DNA from: Staphylococcus marylandisciuri
GTDB taxonomy: Bacteria; Bacillota; Bacilli; Staphylococcales; Staphylococcaceae
DNA: 57,929 nucleotides
Assembly: GCF_025519785.1 (NCBI RefSeq)
Contig: NZ_JAOPKZ010000018.1
Coordinates: forward strand, 1 to 57,929
Reading direction: 5' to 3'
Part shown: one piece after another, positions 44,013 to 53,294 of the stretch
Layout of the letters: the number at the start of each line of letters is the position of its first letter
How positions within the stretch are numbered: the first letter of the stretch is position 1
Notes under the pieces: generated by a model
The model's database searches: none
Told to the model about the DNA's origin: nothing
The model's input: the letters and a program-made list of their open reading frames with translations, nothing else
Made by a program: the position numbers and the translations under genes

Positions 44013-44651
44013 ATGAAAAAATCTGTTTTAAAAGGAGTAATTGCTACGTCTGCAGCTGCATTGCTTTTAGGTTTTACTGGTGAAAGTTATGCTTAGGCAA
44101 ACGAAGTATCAAATGAACAAAATCAACAAGAAAAACCTGGTGAGTCTCAAATTAATAATGAATCAGCAAACTTAGAAGAAGGTATTAATAGTTATTTAGG
44201 ATTAATTGAAAAAATGCCAGAAAGTGTTGCTAACCAAGGTATTGATTCTGGAGTTGATTGGTTAAATAAAAATAAAACAGAAGATTATGAAGGATATAAA
44301 TTTATAGCAAAGAATGGGAACATACAATTAGTTCAAGATAAAAATGGAATTTCTACATATGGGGCAGGAGCTTGTGTCGCTGCTGTTGGTGCAGCTATTG
44401 CACAAAATGCTATACCGTGGGCTAAGATATTGAAGGTTAAAAAAGCAGCTAAAGCTGCTGGAGGTATACAAAAGTTAGCTGGAAAAATTAGTACAGCATA
44501 TAAGTACCAGAGGATTCTTGGGAAATCTAAATCAGCTGCTTTAGGATCTGGTGCGAAAGTTGCTATGAAGGCTTTTCCGGAAACGACTAGAAAAGCAGTT
44601 GTTGAATTTTTCTCTTTAGGTGCTGTTGGTTCAGCTTGTTTTGGATGGTAA
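44013..44651 (+). pseudogene. secreted bacteriocin-like Cys2 precursor (nonsense codon)
   Basis: 213 codons. Signal peptide MKKSVLKGVIATSAAALLLG ends FTGESYA, then a TAG at 44094-44096 exactly at the cleavage site (likely CAG originally), then an acidic propeptide and a hydrophobic/basic domain with two Cys: GAGACVAAVGAAIAQ and VGSACFGW at the extreme end. Same plan as the gene at 27309. AAAAGGAGAGG precedes the ATG. Divergent from a small membrane protein. Confidence 0.65.
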
Positions 44652-44758
44652 TATCGATTTTTTGAAAATAGAGTTTTTAACTCACTCAGAAATGGGTGGG
44701 TTTTTGTTTTTTTAGAAACGAGTGAAAACGAGTTTTTTCTTGTTTTGATACTATATAG

Positions 44759-44906
44759 GGTTCTGTTGCAAAGTCAGAAAAATATTGTTCGTTATCCTTT
44801 TGAAATATTTTTTCTATTAACTGACCAACATCTGACTGATTGCGCGACACGACGAAAATTCCGCAGATCTGAAGAGACCTGCGGTTCTTTTTATATATTT
44901 TTGAGT
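44759..44906 (-). mobile_element. IS431-like 3' remnant
   Basis: The end GGTTCTGTTGCAAAGTCAG is followed by about 130 bp equivalent to the transposase 3' end (complement of KKNRRSLQI.., CCGCAGATCTGAAGAGACCT). The rest is gone. 44652-44758 carries a weak terminator-like hairpin for the preceding gene. Confidence 0.75.
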
Positions 44907-45057
44907 ATAATCATGCTAATAAGTATTGATATGTTTCATTTTCAGTTAACAAGTTGAGAAAATGAGGGGGGCTCTTTCCAAACATCAATATAATTATTGA
45001 AAATCATTAAAGTCAGGACGCTGTAAAAGTCTCTCATTTGCATTGACAATCCATTTA

Positions 45058-45440
45058 TCAAGATAATTTCCTATCATGTTTAATTCTATAAACAGTCTGT
45101 CTTGTGATATTAACCTCTTTCGCAATCTTACTAAGTGCTTGGCCTTCTTCTAACGTTTCGACAACTCGATGATAGATAATACTTTTTTGAGGATTTTTCG
45201 CATTTGGTGAATAGATTAAAGGGCTCCCTTATATACACCTTTTTCTTTCGCAACTTTAATACCTTGTGCTTGTCTACGTTTATTTTCATTTCGTTCTTGT
45301 TCTGAAACCATTGCTAAAATTTGGATAATTAAGTCTTTCATAAATTTATCTAATAATGGGTTGCCAATCACTTCATTCATCATAGGTAAACTGGTAATCA
45401 TTAATTGCACGTCTTGATCTGCAGATAAGCGTAATAATAA
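45058..45440 (-). pseudogene. serine recombinase (resolvase) C-terminal fragment
   Basis: The minus-strand frame reads [60 protein letters not shown], then after a frame change IYSPNAKNPQKSIIYHRVVE and NITRQTVYRIKHD. This is the second half of a staphylococcal resolvase; the catalytic serine region is missing. One missing base near GGGAGCCC breaks it. Related to the fragment at 38219. Confidence 0.8.
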
Positions 45441-45646
45441 TCACTTAAATTTTATTAAAAATATGTAATTTTTCTTATACGAGGTTGATATATATCATCT
45501 AACTCATTATAATTAAATTAAATATTTTATAAAAAGCGGCAAATTGGTTAATATTTAACAAAATATTGTGCTTTAGCAATTAATTGTTATGCATAACCAG
45601 TGTTGGGAGTGTGAGTCTTTTTATAATCATAAAGGAGGTTGAATAT

Positions 45647-45715
45647 ATGGTTAAAACGTATTTTTTAAAAATACTTGAACTTATTCCGAGAATGATTGTA
45701 AACATTTTTATCTAA
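45647..45715 (+). CDS. PSM-like short amphipathic peptide upstream of lipase
   Basis: 22 aa: MVKTYFLKILELIPRMIVN then IFI. Leaderless, hydrophobic with spaced Lys/Glu/Arg, and preceded by AAAGGAGGTTGAATAT. It ends 37 nt before the lipase start. The size and pattern are PSM-like but the net charge balance is less typical, so it could instead be a leader peptide. Too short for length filters. Confidence 0.5.
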   Translation: MVKTYFLKILELIPRMIVNIFI

Positions 45716-45752
45716 CAGAGTACGTTTAAAATTAAACAAAGAGGTGTTGAAT

Positions 45753-48131
45753 ATGAAGCAAAGGAAAGAAAAGTTTAGCATACGCAAATTAGCTGTTGGC
45801 GCTTCTTCAGTTGTCGTTGCTTCACTCTTATTCTTTGGAGGTTCAGCGTACGCTGCTCAAGAAGATCAATCACAAGGGAATCATTCAGCAGGGGAGACTT
45901 CACAATCAAACGGGGAACAACAACATGCTTCTGATGAGGCAACTCAATCAGAAACATCTCAATCTACCGAACCTAATGATAATGAGCAAGGTAGTGAGGA
46001 TTCTAAACAACCTCAATCTAATAGCTTACATACGCCTACTAATGAAGAAATGAGTCAAGATACTGATGACTCAAGTCAGTCTAAGCCTTCTAATAATGCG
46101 ACTGAAAGAGAGAATCAAAATACTCAAAATTCAGAAGCAAATGACTCACAAGAGAATACTTCTTCCTCAAATGACACTTCTAAATCAACTCAGCAAAACC
46201 GTAACACTTCAGACTCACCTTCCACTAATGATAATGAAAATAAAGAAATTTCATCAAGCGCAGATGAAGATGGTAAAGATAAACCATCAACTTCCGAACA
46301 ACAAACGACTAATGATACTGAATCTTTAGCACATAATCATGAAAATAATAATACACCAGTTAACAATGATGTTGATCAGAAAGAACATGTTCAAACTTCG
46401 TCAGATAGAACATCAGGAGATGAAGGCAACGATGGATCTTCTGAAGTGAATACAAATGATAAACCATCTACAAAAGATCAAGATGTTAATTCAAACGATA
46501 AACAATCTACAGAAGGTCAAGATGCAAAGTCTGATAATAATTCTAAAGGCGACGACCCATATATTGATCCCGAGTTTAACCGCAGTCCATATGACAAAAA
46601 TCAAACTCAAAGTAAGAATAATAAAGCGTCCCGTGAGAACAAGACAGGAGAAGATTCTTCTAGAGATGAGGCACAAAAGGACAATACTCTAACACAGGAT
46701 GCTTCAGATGAAGTGCCTACTCGTGAAGTAGATAACAAATCAGAGAATAATAATGTTGAAGCTAAAAAAGAAAGTAACAGTCAACCTTCTGATGTGGATC
46801 CAGAGTTCTCGGTTGTAAACTCTAAGGATTTGAGAAAAGCTAAAACATCAGATGATAAAGATGAAGACCGCGATAAACAAAAAGGTTTAAAAACACTTAA
46901 GAACAACAGTGAAGCTACGACAACGAACAAAGAAGAACAAGCTCGTGATGCAAGTAAAGTAGAGAAACAACTAAATAAAAAAGCCGATCAGCAACATTAC
47001 AAAAACAAAGAACCGATCGTGTTAGTTTCTGGCTTCAATGGTTTTACAGATGATATCAAACCAGAGGTACTCACTCACTATTGGGGTGGAGATAAAGCAA
47101 ATATCACTCAAGATTTAGAACAGAATGGTTACAAAACTTTTGAAGCAAGTATAAGTGCTTTCGGTAGTAACTATGATCGAGCTGTTGAACTTTATTACTA
47201 CCTTAAAGGTGGCACAGTAGATTATGGAGCTGCACATGCGGCGCGCACTGGTCATGCTCGTTACGGTAAAACTTATGAAGGTGTATACAAAGATTGGAAA
47301 CCAGGTAAGAAAGTGCATCTCGTTGGACATAGTATGGGTGGCCAAACTGTTCGCCAATTAGAAGAGCTATTAAGAAATGGAAGCCAAGAAGAAATTGATT
47401 ATCAAAAGAAACACGGAGGCGAGATATCTCCGCTTTATACAGGTAAGAATGATAATATGGTTTCTTCAATAACTACTATTGCTACACCGCATAACGGGAC
47501 GCATGCTTCTGATTTGCTCGGTAATGAAGCGCTCGTACGTCAAATAGCTTACGACTACGCTAAATTCCAAGGTAATAAAGACTCAAGCGTAGATCTTGGT
47601 TTAGGTCAGTGGGGGCTTAAACAGAAGAAAAATGAAAGCTTAGTTCAATATTTAAAACGCGTGAAAAAGAATGATCAATTATGGAAGTCTAAAGATAACG
47701 CGCTATATGATTTATCTCGTGAAGGTGCAGACCGTTTAAATCAACACACTTCTGTGAACCCAAATATCTATTATAAAACGTATACAGGAGAAGCTACTCA
47801 CAAATCTTTAACTGGACGTTACAAGTCAGATTTAAATATGTTTATTCCTATGACGATTACAGGTAACGTGATTGGTAAAGCTAAAGAAGAAGAATGGAGA
47901 TTAAATGACGGTCTCGTTTCTACAATTTCAGCTTTACATCCATTTAATCAAGCTCATGAAAAAGCGACTAAGAAGAATAAAAAAGGTGTATGGCAAGTTA
48001 CACCTATCAAACATGGTTGGGATCATGCTGACTTTGTTGGACAAGACTATGCAGATACTAACCGCACTTCTTCAGAATTACTTGATTTCTATCATCAAAT
48101 AGCTGAAGACTTAGTGCGTACAGAAGAATAA
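45753..48131 (+). CDS. secreted lipase precursor
   Basis: 792 aa. YSIRK signal (FSIRKLAVGASSVVVASLLF) ending SAYAA, a long Ser/Asn/Glu/Asp-rich propeptide (about 40-420), then the mature lipase: PIVLVSGFNGFTDDIKPEVL, nucleophile GHSMGG (Ser about 527), Asp in LNDGLVST and His in GWDHADFVG. Calcium-binding and zinc-binding regions match the staphylococcal lipase family (Geh/Sal). It is secreted as a proenzyme and hydrolyses triglycerides and phospholipids. GAGGTGTTGAAT precedes the ATG. Confidence 0.93.
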   Translation: MKQRKEKFSIRKLAVGASSVVVASLLFFGGSAYAAQEDQSQGNHSAGETSQSNGEQQHASDEATQSETSQSTEPNDNEQGSEDSKQPQSNSLHTPTNEEMSQDTDDSSQSKPSNNATERENQNTQNSEANDSQENTSSSNDTSKSTQQNRNTSDSPSTNDNENKEISSSADEDGKDKPSTSEQQTTNDTESLAHNHENNNTPVNNDVDQKEHVQTSSDRTSGDEGNDGSSEVNTNDKPSTKDQDVNSNDKQSTEGQDAKSDNNSKGDDPYIDPEFNRSPYDKNQTQSKNNKASRENKTGEDSSRDEAQKDNTLTQDASDEVPTREVDNKSENNNVEAKKESNSQPSDVDPEFSVVNSKDLRKAKTSDDKDEDRDKQKGLKTLKNNSEATTTNKEEQARDASKVEKQLNKKADQQHYKNKEPIVLVSGFNGFTDDIKPEVLTHYWGGDKANITQDLEQNGYKTFEASISAFGSNYDRAVELYYYLKGGTVDYGAAHAARTGHARYGKTYEGVYKDWKPGKKVHLVGHSMGGQTVRQLEELLRNGSQEEIDYQKKHGGEISPLYTGKNDNMVSSITTIATPHNGTHASDLLGNEALVRQIAYDYAKFQGNKDSSVDLGLGQWGLKQKKNESLVQYLKRVKKNDQLWKSKDNALYDLSREGADRLNQHTSVNPNIYYKTYTGEATHKSLTGRYKSDLNMFIPMTITGNVIGKAKEEEWRLNDGLVSTISALHPFNQAHEKATKKNKKGVWQVTPIKHGWDHADFVGQDYADTNRTSSELLDFYHQIAEDLVRTEE

Positions 48132-48143
48132 GGGGTGAAAAAT

Positions 48144-48209
48144 ATGTCAGGAACAGTAATCCAACTCATTAGTTCTTTCTTTAGAATACTTAAGGAATTA
48201 TTCCGTTAA
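48144..48209 (+). CDS. PSM-like peptide downstream of lipase
   Basis: 21 aa beginning MSGTVIQLISSFFRILKEL and ending FR. Leaderless and amphipathic, with Phe/Ile/Leu on one face and Arg/Lys/Glu on the other, like PSM-alpha. AAGGGGTG lies upstream; it begins 12 nt after the lipase stop and is followed by a strong terminator, so it shares the lipase message. Confidence 0.65.
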   Translation: MSGTVIQLISSFFRILKELFR

Positions 48210-48233
48210 TTAGACTTAGTACGATGCTTTAAG

Positions 48234-48287
48234 AAGCAAGGTCATTTTAAGTTAGTGTAAAGGCTTAAAATGAACCTTGCTTTTTTT
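48234..48287 (+). terminator. terminator of lipase/PSM operon
   Basis: AGCAAGGTCATTTTAAG/CTTAAAATGAACCTTGC with T7, a near-perfect 17-bp stem. Confidence 0.9.
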
Positions 48288-48689
48288 GGTGGAAATTCCC
48301 CTTAGCTTTCTCTCTTATGTATGAAAGATACAAAATAGTTAACTCAGTATCGGAATTTTAAAAAAACAAGTTGCAAAATTTTATAAAATATAAAAAAGGT
48401 TGCTTTTATGTAAAAGTACGATAGTATGAATATAGTTAGTAACTTTACAATTATTAATTTTACCTGAATAGAAATACAGTATGATAAAAATTTAGGAGTG
48501 ATAAACATGTAAAATTATAGAATTATTAGCTTTGTAGCAATCGATAATGTATCTGATAAGAAATAGGAAGTATTGTATCTTTACTAACTATAGTTAGTTC
48601 TGAGGTAACTAGTAGAGTAGATTTAGCAGTTGAACCAGTTTCAGTGTTTAAGAATTGTGAATAAAACTACTAACTATTAAAAAGAGAAA

Positions 48690-49115
48690 AGGCCTTTGCT
48701 GACATGTATGAGTCAAACAGAATAAGAAATAAATTCATTATCAATGATTTTTTCTTTATTACGATTATGAGAATAATTTAATTATTACAATGGCTATACT
48801 ATAAGAAGTTAATAAACCTCTATCTAAATTGGAACAAATATATCTGGCGATCAGAAACAGAGTTTAACTAGCGCGTGGTCTTTAATAAAAATTCCAAAGT
48901 ATAATTTTAGATGAAACTGCAAGTGTTTCAGAATATTAAGATGAAGTTGGAATAGATAAATCTCTAAAAAAATAAAAGCTATGAAGATTAAAACATCACA
49001 TAATTTTTACAATCTAAATAATGATTACCACTATATTAATGTGTGAAAGAGATGTTGTTTTAGTATGTAAATGTGAAGATATAAAGAATGGAAAAATTGA
49101 AAATATATTGGAGAT
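48690..49115 (+). pseudogene. degenerate lantibiotic-type ABC exporter C-terminus
   Basis: Scattered frames keep ABC traits: KAFADMYES, then YLSGDQKQS followed by ARGL..KIPK..IILDETAS (signature and Walker B region), then DEVGIDKSLKK and KNGKIENILE, like the tail of a peptide-processing LanT exporter. Many stops interrupt it. 48288-48689 upstream is also degenerate, with GGAGTGATAAACATG followed at once by TAA, and I cannot place it. Confidence 0.45.
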
Positions 49116-49125
49116 GAATAATATA

Positions 49126-49362
49126 ATGAAAAAGGTTTTTGCAATAATTTTAGGAATAGTTACACTTATTACAGCTTGGAGTACGATAAAAATGATTTTA
49201 GCTTTAGCACATACAGATCAAAATATATATATGAGTTTGGCTCCATTGCCTATTAATTTATCTAATCCTAATACAACAGTTATTTTAGTCTCTGCAATTA
49301 TTTATGCTGTTGTAACAATAACTCTTGCTGGTTTAACAATTAAATTAAGTAAGTCTAAATAA
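49126..49362 (+). CDS. small membrane protein of lantibiotic locus
   Basis: 78 aa. MKKVFAIILGIVTLITAWS is a membrane segment; a second segment lies at about residues 47-71 after a polar loop, ending KLSKSK. GGAGATGAATAATATA precedes the ATG; the frame stays open upstream only because it runs into the decayed exporter. By position it could be an accessory immunity protein like NukH, but similarity is not evident. Confidence 0.5.
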   Translation: MKKVFAIILGIVTLITAWSTIKMILALAHTDQNIYMSLAPLPINLSNPNTTVILVSAIIYAVVTITLAGLTIKLSKSK

Positions 49363-49496
49363 ATAGGAGGATGAGCTACGAGCATTAACTAGTTGAAAAT
49401 CTAGATAAAAATATACTGTAAGAAAATATATTATTCTTTATATAGGATTGATTTATATTCAGGCCTTTTCAGGGAGCTTATTATTATTGTAGCCAA

Positions 49497-50003
49497 TTGT
49501 ATATTTCTACCCAGTACACTTTTACAATCAGAAAAATTTTGAATTTTGAAACAGAAACGTTAAACAACTTGTATAGCGAATGGGAAAAGCTCCGACCTGA
49601 AGATTTTGGGTGGTGTAAGGGTTTGTTGAGTATATATTATGTATATGCGTCAATAAAACAAAAGTTAAGTGGTATAAATGAACCTCTTTTTTTCAGTAAG
49701 ATATTTAGTACATTGGAAAATTTTGATTACAATATAGAACCGTGTCTATGTCATGGTTATATAGGTATTAATGATATGTTAATTCAAATAAAAAACTTAA
49801 AACCCAACTTAAAATTAACTAGTATTAATAAGAAATTAAACAATGAAGTTGAATTTCATGGAGATTGGTGGAAAATGCAAGCAGGAACTTATAATAGAAT
49901 GCATGGGCTAATGACTGGTGATGTTGGTATTGAATATCACCTGTTAAGGTTATATAACGAAAAAACCCCAGACATATTATTACTTTCTGATATAAAAATA
50001 TAG
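49497..50003 (+). pseudogene. C-terminal fragment of lanthionine synthetase cyclase domain
   Basis: About 168 codons. FGWCKGLLSIYYVYASI and CLCHGYIGINDMLIQI keep two zinc-ligand motifs of LanC-type cyclases (WCxG and CHG), and MHGLMTGDVGIEYHLLRLYN is the conserved end. The first two thirds of LanC, or the whole LanM dehydratase part, are missing, so no ring formation is possible from this gene. It ends 11 nt before lanF. Confidence 0.75.
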
Positions 50004-50014
50004 GAGGTTACTAC

Positions 50015-50926
50015 ATGTGCGTAATTCAAACGAAAAACTTAACAAAAGAATTTAAGGGGTTTAAAGCAGTTGATAATTTGAATTTAACAATTCCAAATGG
50101 GGAAATTAGTGGGTTTCTAGGGCCTAACGGTTCTGGGAAAACTACAACAATTAGGATGCTATTAGGTCTTGCTGAAAAAACTTCAGGTGATATTAAATTA
50201 TTTAATAAGTCATTAAAAACACATAAAAGCGAGATATTGAGCAATGTGGGAGCATTAGTAGATTCCCCATCATTTTACGAGCATTTAAGCGGATTCGAAA
50301 ACTTAAAAATAATGCAATTAGTACATAATTGTGATGACACTAAAATTCAAGAAGTTCTTTCAATAGTAGAGTTAACTGAGGCAGCGAATAAAAAAGTAAA
50401 AGATTATTCTTTAGGTATGAAACAACGATTAGGAATTGCTATAGCTTTGATGAATGATCCTAAACTATTAATTTTAGATGAACCAACCAATGGGTTAGAT
50501 CCTAATGGAATAAAAAAGATGAGAGAATTATTAATAATGCTATCGCAAAGAAAAAGAATTAGTATAGTTGTTTCTAGTCATAACCTATTTGAAATTGAAA
50601 ATATGTGTAATTACGTATGTCTTATCAATAAAGGAACCCTCCTTTATCAAGGAGAATTAAAAAGTTTATTAAATAAATACGCACAACATAATGTTTTCTT
50701 TAATACTAGTGATAATACTACTGCTAAAAATATTTTAAAAGATTATAATACTAATATTCGAGGAGACAAGCTTAACGTTAATACTCAGTTGTCAGAAATA
50801 CCAAAAATAAATAAAATTTTAGTAACAAATAATATGGATGTCTTTGAAATCACACACGAAAAAACTTCTTTAGAAGATATATTTTTAAAACTTACAGAAA
50901 AGAAAGAGCCTAAGAAAAATGTTTAA
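50015..50926 (+). CDS. lanF: lantibiotic immunity ABC ATPase
   Basis: 303 aa. Walker A GPNGSGKTT, signature YSLGMKQRLGIAI, Walker B LLILDEPTNGLD, and H-loop SSHN, followed by a C-terminal extension of about 80 aa typical of LanF/bcrA-like ATPases. With LanE and LanG it removes lantibiotic from the membrane. TAGGAGG precedes the ATG. Intact although the biosynthesis genes upstream are decayed. Confidence 0.85.
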   Translation: MCVIQTKNLTKEFKGFKAVDNLNLTIPNGEISGFLGPNGSGKTTTIRMLLGLAEKTSGDIKLFNKSLKTHKSEILSNVGALVDSPSFYEHLSGFENLKIMQLVHNCDDTKIQEVLSIVELTEAANKKVKDYSLGMKQRLGIAIALMNDPKLLILDEPTNGLDPNGIKKMRELLIMLSQRKRISIVVSSHNLFEIENMCNYVCLINKGTLLYQGELKSLLNKYAQHNVFFNTSDNTTAKNILKDYNTNIRGDKLNVNTQLSEIPKINKILVTNNMDVFEITHEKTSLEDIFLKLTEKKEPKKNV

Positions 50927-51647
50927 GTTATTTAAAGCTGAATATTACAAATTGCCGAAGTCGTCCGTTTTTACGTTAATAATACTTTCTGTAATTATTG
51001 CTGAAATTATAGCAACTGGACTCTTTTTTTATAACATAAAATTTTCAAATACAACACCTACGGTAAATATATATTTAATTTATTGTATATCTTGGTTTAC
51101 ACCAGTGTTTTACTTACTTTTTGGTGTGCTAACATCGTATATTCTCTCTACAGAGTATGAGAATAATATGTGGTCAGTGTTATTAGTTAGTGATCAAAAT
51201 AAAGTCAGAGTAGTATTTAACAAGTATATAGTTGCCCTTATACTATCCATTGTTATAATAATTGTTTTCGCGATAGTCCATATGATCTTCAGCATGCTTA
51301 TTGTAGGTCATTTGCCAAATTTAATATCCTACCTTTATATTTTAGTTAGTTTTTTAATTGGTAGTTTAGCTATGCAATCTATACAATTTTTCCTAGGATT
51401 AGCAATACCTAATAGAGTATATATTATTGGAGTTAGTCTCGTCATATCGATCCTTTATATTCTTGTTCAATCTTATTGGATACCCTTTAAAATACCCGAA
51501 CATTTAATAAATTCAAAGAATATTCTGAATACAAATAGAATAACTATGTTCGATGTTGGTTTTATAATATATTCAATATATAGTTTATTGGTTTTTTTAT
51601 TTATAAACGCGCTGACATGCTTATATACAAAAAGAAAGGACTTTTAA
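50919..51647 (+). CDS. lanE: lantibiotic immunity ABC permease
   Basis: 242 aa with six membrane segments; FKAEYYKLPKSSVFTLIILS is the usual LanE start. It overlaps lanF by eight nt and precedes lanG by three nt, giving one translationally linked FEG unit. Confidence 0.82.
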   Translation: MFKLFKAEYYKLPKSSVFTLIILSVIIAEIIATGLFFYNIKFSNTTPTVNIYLIYCISWFTPVFYLLFGVLTSYILSTEYENNMWSVLLVSDQNKVRVVFNKYIVALILSIVIIIVFAIVHMIFSMLIVGHLPNLISYLYILVSFLIGSLAMQSIQFFLGLAIPNRVYIIGVSLVISILYILVQSYWIPFKIPEHLINSKNILNTNRITMFDVGFIIYSIYSLLVFLFINALTCLYTKRKDF

Positions 51648-51650
51648 ATT

Positions 51651-52361
51651 ATGTGGTATTTAAAAAATCAATGCATTAAAACTAAGAGAACATCGATAAA
51701 GGCTATTGTATTTTTGACTCCTATTTTATTTGTAACATTTTTTACTGTTCTTTCTTATTTGGGTAAACAAATGAATTTTGAAATTTTCCGTGTTTCTAGT
51801 TTGCAACTTTTCTTTCAAATAGGATTTACTTTTGCCATGACGTTAACTATTGGTCTTCTTTTTCGAATAGAAAGAAAGAATAAGGCTTTTCAAAACACAG
51901 TAATATATTTTAGTAGTTTGAAAAAATATTATATTACAAATTTCATTTTCTTTGTATTGTTAGGGTTTTTAATGATAACGATCGGTTATTTACTCCTGAC
52001 GTTTTACTATGGGATGATTACATATGATACGTCTTTTCTAACTTTAAGTTATATTTATGTTTATATAGTATCACTTATTATGAGTTTACCTATTATAAGC
52101 TTTCTTTACTTTTTGAATACTATATTTAACAGCTTTTTATCTCCTGCTCTAATTAGTTTTATGCTTATTATTGGTAATTTTTTCGTGGGTGTTATGGGCA
52201 CATATTTAAGTTATATGTATTTTTACTCTTACCTAATTTTTTCATTATACAATGGTTATAACAATATATTCTTATTTATAGGCTCGATAGTTTATACTTG
52301 TGTGTGTTTATATCTAGGATTTTTAAAATTTAAAAACAATATAGCTAATGGTTCTTTATAA
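51651..52361 (+). CDS. lanG: lantibiotic immunity ABC permease
   Basis: 236 aa with six membrane segments; starts MWYLKNQCIKTKRTSIKAIV. It matches the EpiG/NukG position and plan. Last gene of the unit; a terminator follows 65 nt after the stop. Confidence 0.8.
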   Translation: MWYLKNQCIKTKRTSIKAIVFLTPILFVTFFTVLSYLGKQMNFEIFRVSSLQLFFQIGFTFAMTLTIGLLFRIERKNKAFQNTVIYFSSLKKYYITNFIFFVLLGFLMITIGYLLLTFYYGMITYDTSFLTLSYIYVYIVSLIMSLPIISFLYFLNTIFNSFLSPALISFMLIIGNFFVGVMGTYLSYMYFYSYLIFSLYNGYNNIFLFIGSIVYTCVCLYLGFLKFKNNIANGSL

Positions 52362-52427
52362 TTTACTATTTAATTAATACGTAAGTTCTGGTGTTATATG
52401 GCATAAATTTTACTTTTTAAATTGCGC

Positions 52428-52472
52428 AAAGCAGATAGACAGCGAAAGAGAGGTCTACCTGCTTTATTTTTA
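52428..52472 (+). terminator. terminator of lanFEG
   Basis: AAAGCAGATAGAC/GTCTACCTGCTTT with a T-rich tail. Between it and the SRP RNA (52473-52788) I see no gene; the island's right edge lies there. Confidence 0.8.
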
Positions 52473-52788
52473 TAAAGTTCTCTAATTGTTTTATAGATAG
52501 AATTGCTATTTAAATGTTTATTTTCGCCTTTCCTTAAAAATATATTTCGCGAGGCCTAATTTAGTTAATTATACATCTTTAAGAAGGCTGTTATTAATTT
52601 ATTTTCTGTATTTGTACTCTATTCTTAGTTCCTTTGACTTTGAATAATAATCTGCAAAAACTATACATCAATACTTTCAGAAGTATATAAATAAGTAACT
52701 AATCCGTTTCGGTTTATAACTTTTTTTGGTGAAAATTAACTTTACGTTAAGCTTGCATTTAGTTAGCAAAATATAGTAAGATAAAATT

Positions 52789-53062
52789 TGCCGTGCTAGG
52801 TGGGGAGGTAGCGGTTCCCTGTACTTGAAATCCGCTTACGCAAGACTTAATCCCTTCGTCGAGGGTGTATCTTTGTAAAGTCTGCCCAAAATACGTAGTG
52901 TTTGAAGATTTCGGTCCTATGCAATACGAACCCATGAATCATGTCAGGTCCTGACGGAAGCAGCATTAAGTGGATCCTCGTATGTGCCGTAGGGTAGCCG
53001 AGATTTAGCTAACGACTTTGGTAACGTTTATGAGTTACACTCGACACGAAGGTGCACGGTTT
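52789..53062 (+). ncRNA. ffs: signal recognition particle RNA (scRNA)
   Basis: About 270 nt. Ends pair as CCGTGC/GCACGG. The SRP domain core ATGTCAGGTCCTGACGGAAG, then CAGCATTAAG, is exact for bacterial SRP RNA, and the long Alu-type 5' domain is the Bacillus/Staphylococcus form. It binds Ffh for co-translational targeting. Upstream of dnaX, as in other Bacillota. Confidence 0.95.
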
Positions 53063-53117
53063 TTATATTTTTACCAATGCTGATATATAAGTGAAATATG
53101 AGAATAGATGATATGTT

Positions 53118-53161
53118 AAGAGTGAGCTGCTTTTGGAAATGATAGCAGTCACTCTTTTTTT
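53118..53161 (+). terminator. terminator after SRP RNA
   Basis: AAGAGTGAGCTGC/GCAGTCACTCTTTTTTT stem with T7, 56 nt beyond the SRP RNA. Confidence 0.85.
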
Positions 53162-53294
53162 ATTATAGAATAAAGGCAAACGTATTGCACAAAGGTGATG
53201 ATGTGAGAAGTAGTTGCGGACGGTGTAATTAACCTACTATTCACCCTTTCTGTATTAGATGGAGAGATTTTATGCCAGATCATTGGAGGGCTTC

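Noticed and set aside
44745..44957. 70-codon ORF over the IS431-like remnant
   Set aside because: It runs through the inverted repeat end and the antisense of transposase sequence.
25912..52472. Phage- or ICE-type integration at tRNA-Ser
   Set aside because: No integrase, no duplicated tRNA 3' end and no structural or conjugation genes are seen.
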